54,789 bases of DNA from a virus. The notes under the pieces are model-generated. The model was given only the letters and a program-made list of their open reading frames with translations, had not been told where the DNA came from and searched no databases. Below are positions 54,773 to 54,789 of this stretch, piece after piece. Made by a program: the position numbers and the translations under genes. The stretch spans positions 1 through 54,789 of IMG/VR virus record IMGVR_UViG_3300044627_002836; one strand, written 5' to 3'. Each line of letters starts with the position of its first letter. Within the stretch, counting starts at the first letter, position 1.

Positions 54773-54789
54773 GGGTTATAAGTTCTTTT

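Noticed and set aside
1-54789. TAG (amber) recoding, known from some crAss-like phages
   Set aside because: TAG closes the S74 fibre gene (8342-8344) and the 202-aa gene (16213-16215), each followed at once by the next overlapping gene, and the giant genes contain no in-frame TAG. The standard code suffices.
1-54789. CRISPR array, tRNA genes or rRNA
   Set aside because: No regularly spaced direct repeats and no cloverleaf-like sequence with CCA-type ends was found by eye; intergenic gaps are all under 140 bases.

Overview
The window looks like the late, virion-building half of a large AT-rich bacteriophage of the crAss-like group (Crassvirales), infecting a member of the Bacteroidota. The main evidence is a run of very long genes in the order seen in crassviruses. 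Two tail ring-type proteins come first, then a ~1.5 kb-codon tail stabilization (muzzle-like) protein and two glycine-rich proteins with typical crAss modules. A helical cargo-type protein follows, and then giant proteins, one of which carries the DxDxD catalytic loop of crAss-like/YonO-type single-chain RNA polymerases. Starts lie in A-rich sequence with little Shine-Dalgarno complementarity, as usual for Bacteroidota phages. TAA, TGA and TAG all act as stops, so I see no sign of TAG recoding. Portal, major capsid protein and terminase are not in the window.

Layout. (1) 1-14066, plus strand: adsorption apparatus. This holds the end of a fibre gene, a LamG-type lectin, small beta-rich proteins, an 877-residue repeat fibre, a 1083-residue fibre with a self-cleaving S74 chaperone, small tip proteins, and a cluster of Cys-rich and fibronectin-III-like proteins. 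Two similar promoter-like elements (1576-1616, 9855-9896) and two intrinsic terminators (9820, 14106) divide it. (2) 14202-15545: a calcineurin-like metallophosphatase whose start codon lies inside a long hairpin. (3) 15607-28779: a tightly overlapping operon of a conserved protein, two ring-like proteins, a small HExxH peptidase, the stabilization protein, a 981-residue protein with a possible kinase-like fold, and a 1045-residue protein with a GH24 lysozyme. (4) 28836-53242: cargo proteins of 1000 and 1103 residues, the 3834-residue RNA polymerase polyprotein, and a 2182-residue protein with a RecB-like nuclease domain. The operons of (3) and (4) are each preceded by a copy of the same ~57-base element. 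(5) 53258-54772, minus strand: a convergent module behind a bidirectional terminator. It has a 61-residue protein, a cyclic-phosphate-processing receiver (cREC) protein, a GIY-YIG homing endonuclease, and a leftover 5' end of the receiver gene.

How it fits together. Fibres and lectin-like proteins find the cell, the ring and stabilization proteins form the short tail, and the lysozyme opens peptidoglycan. The giant cargo proteins are probably carried in the head and injected. They would deliver an RNA polymerase that starts early transcription, together with peptidase, nuclease and possibly kinase-like modules. The functional assignments of the giant-protein modules rest on motifs read by eye and should be confirmed by profile or structure searches.
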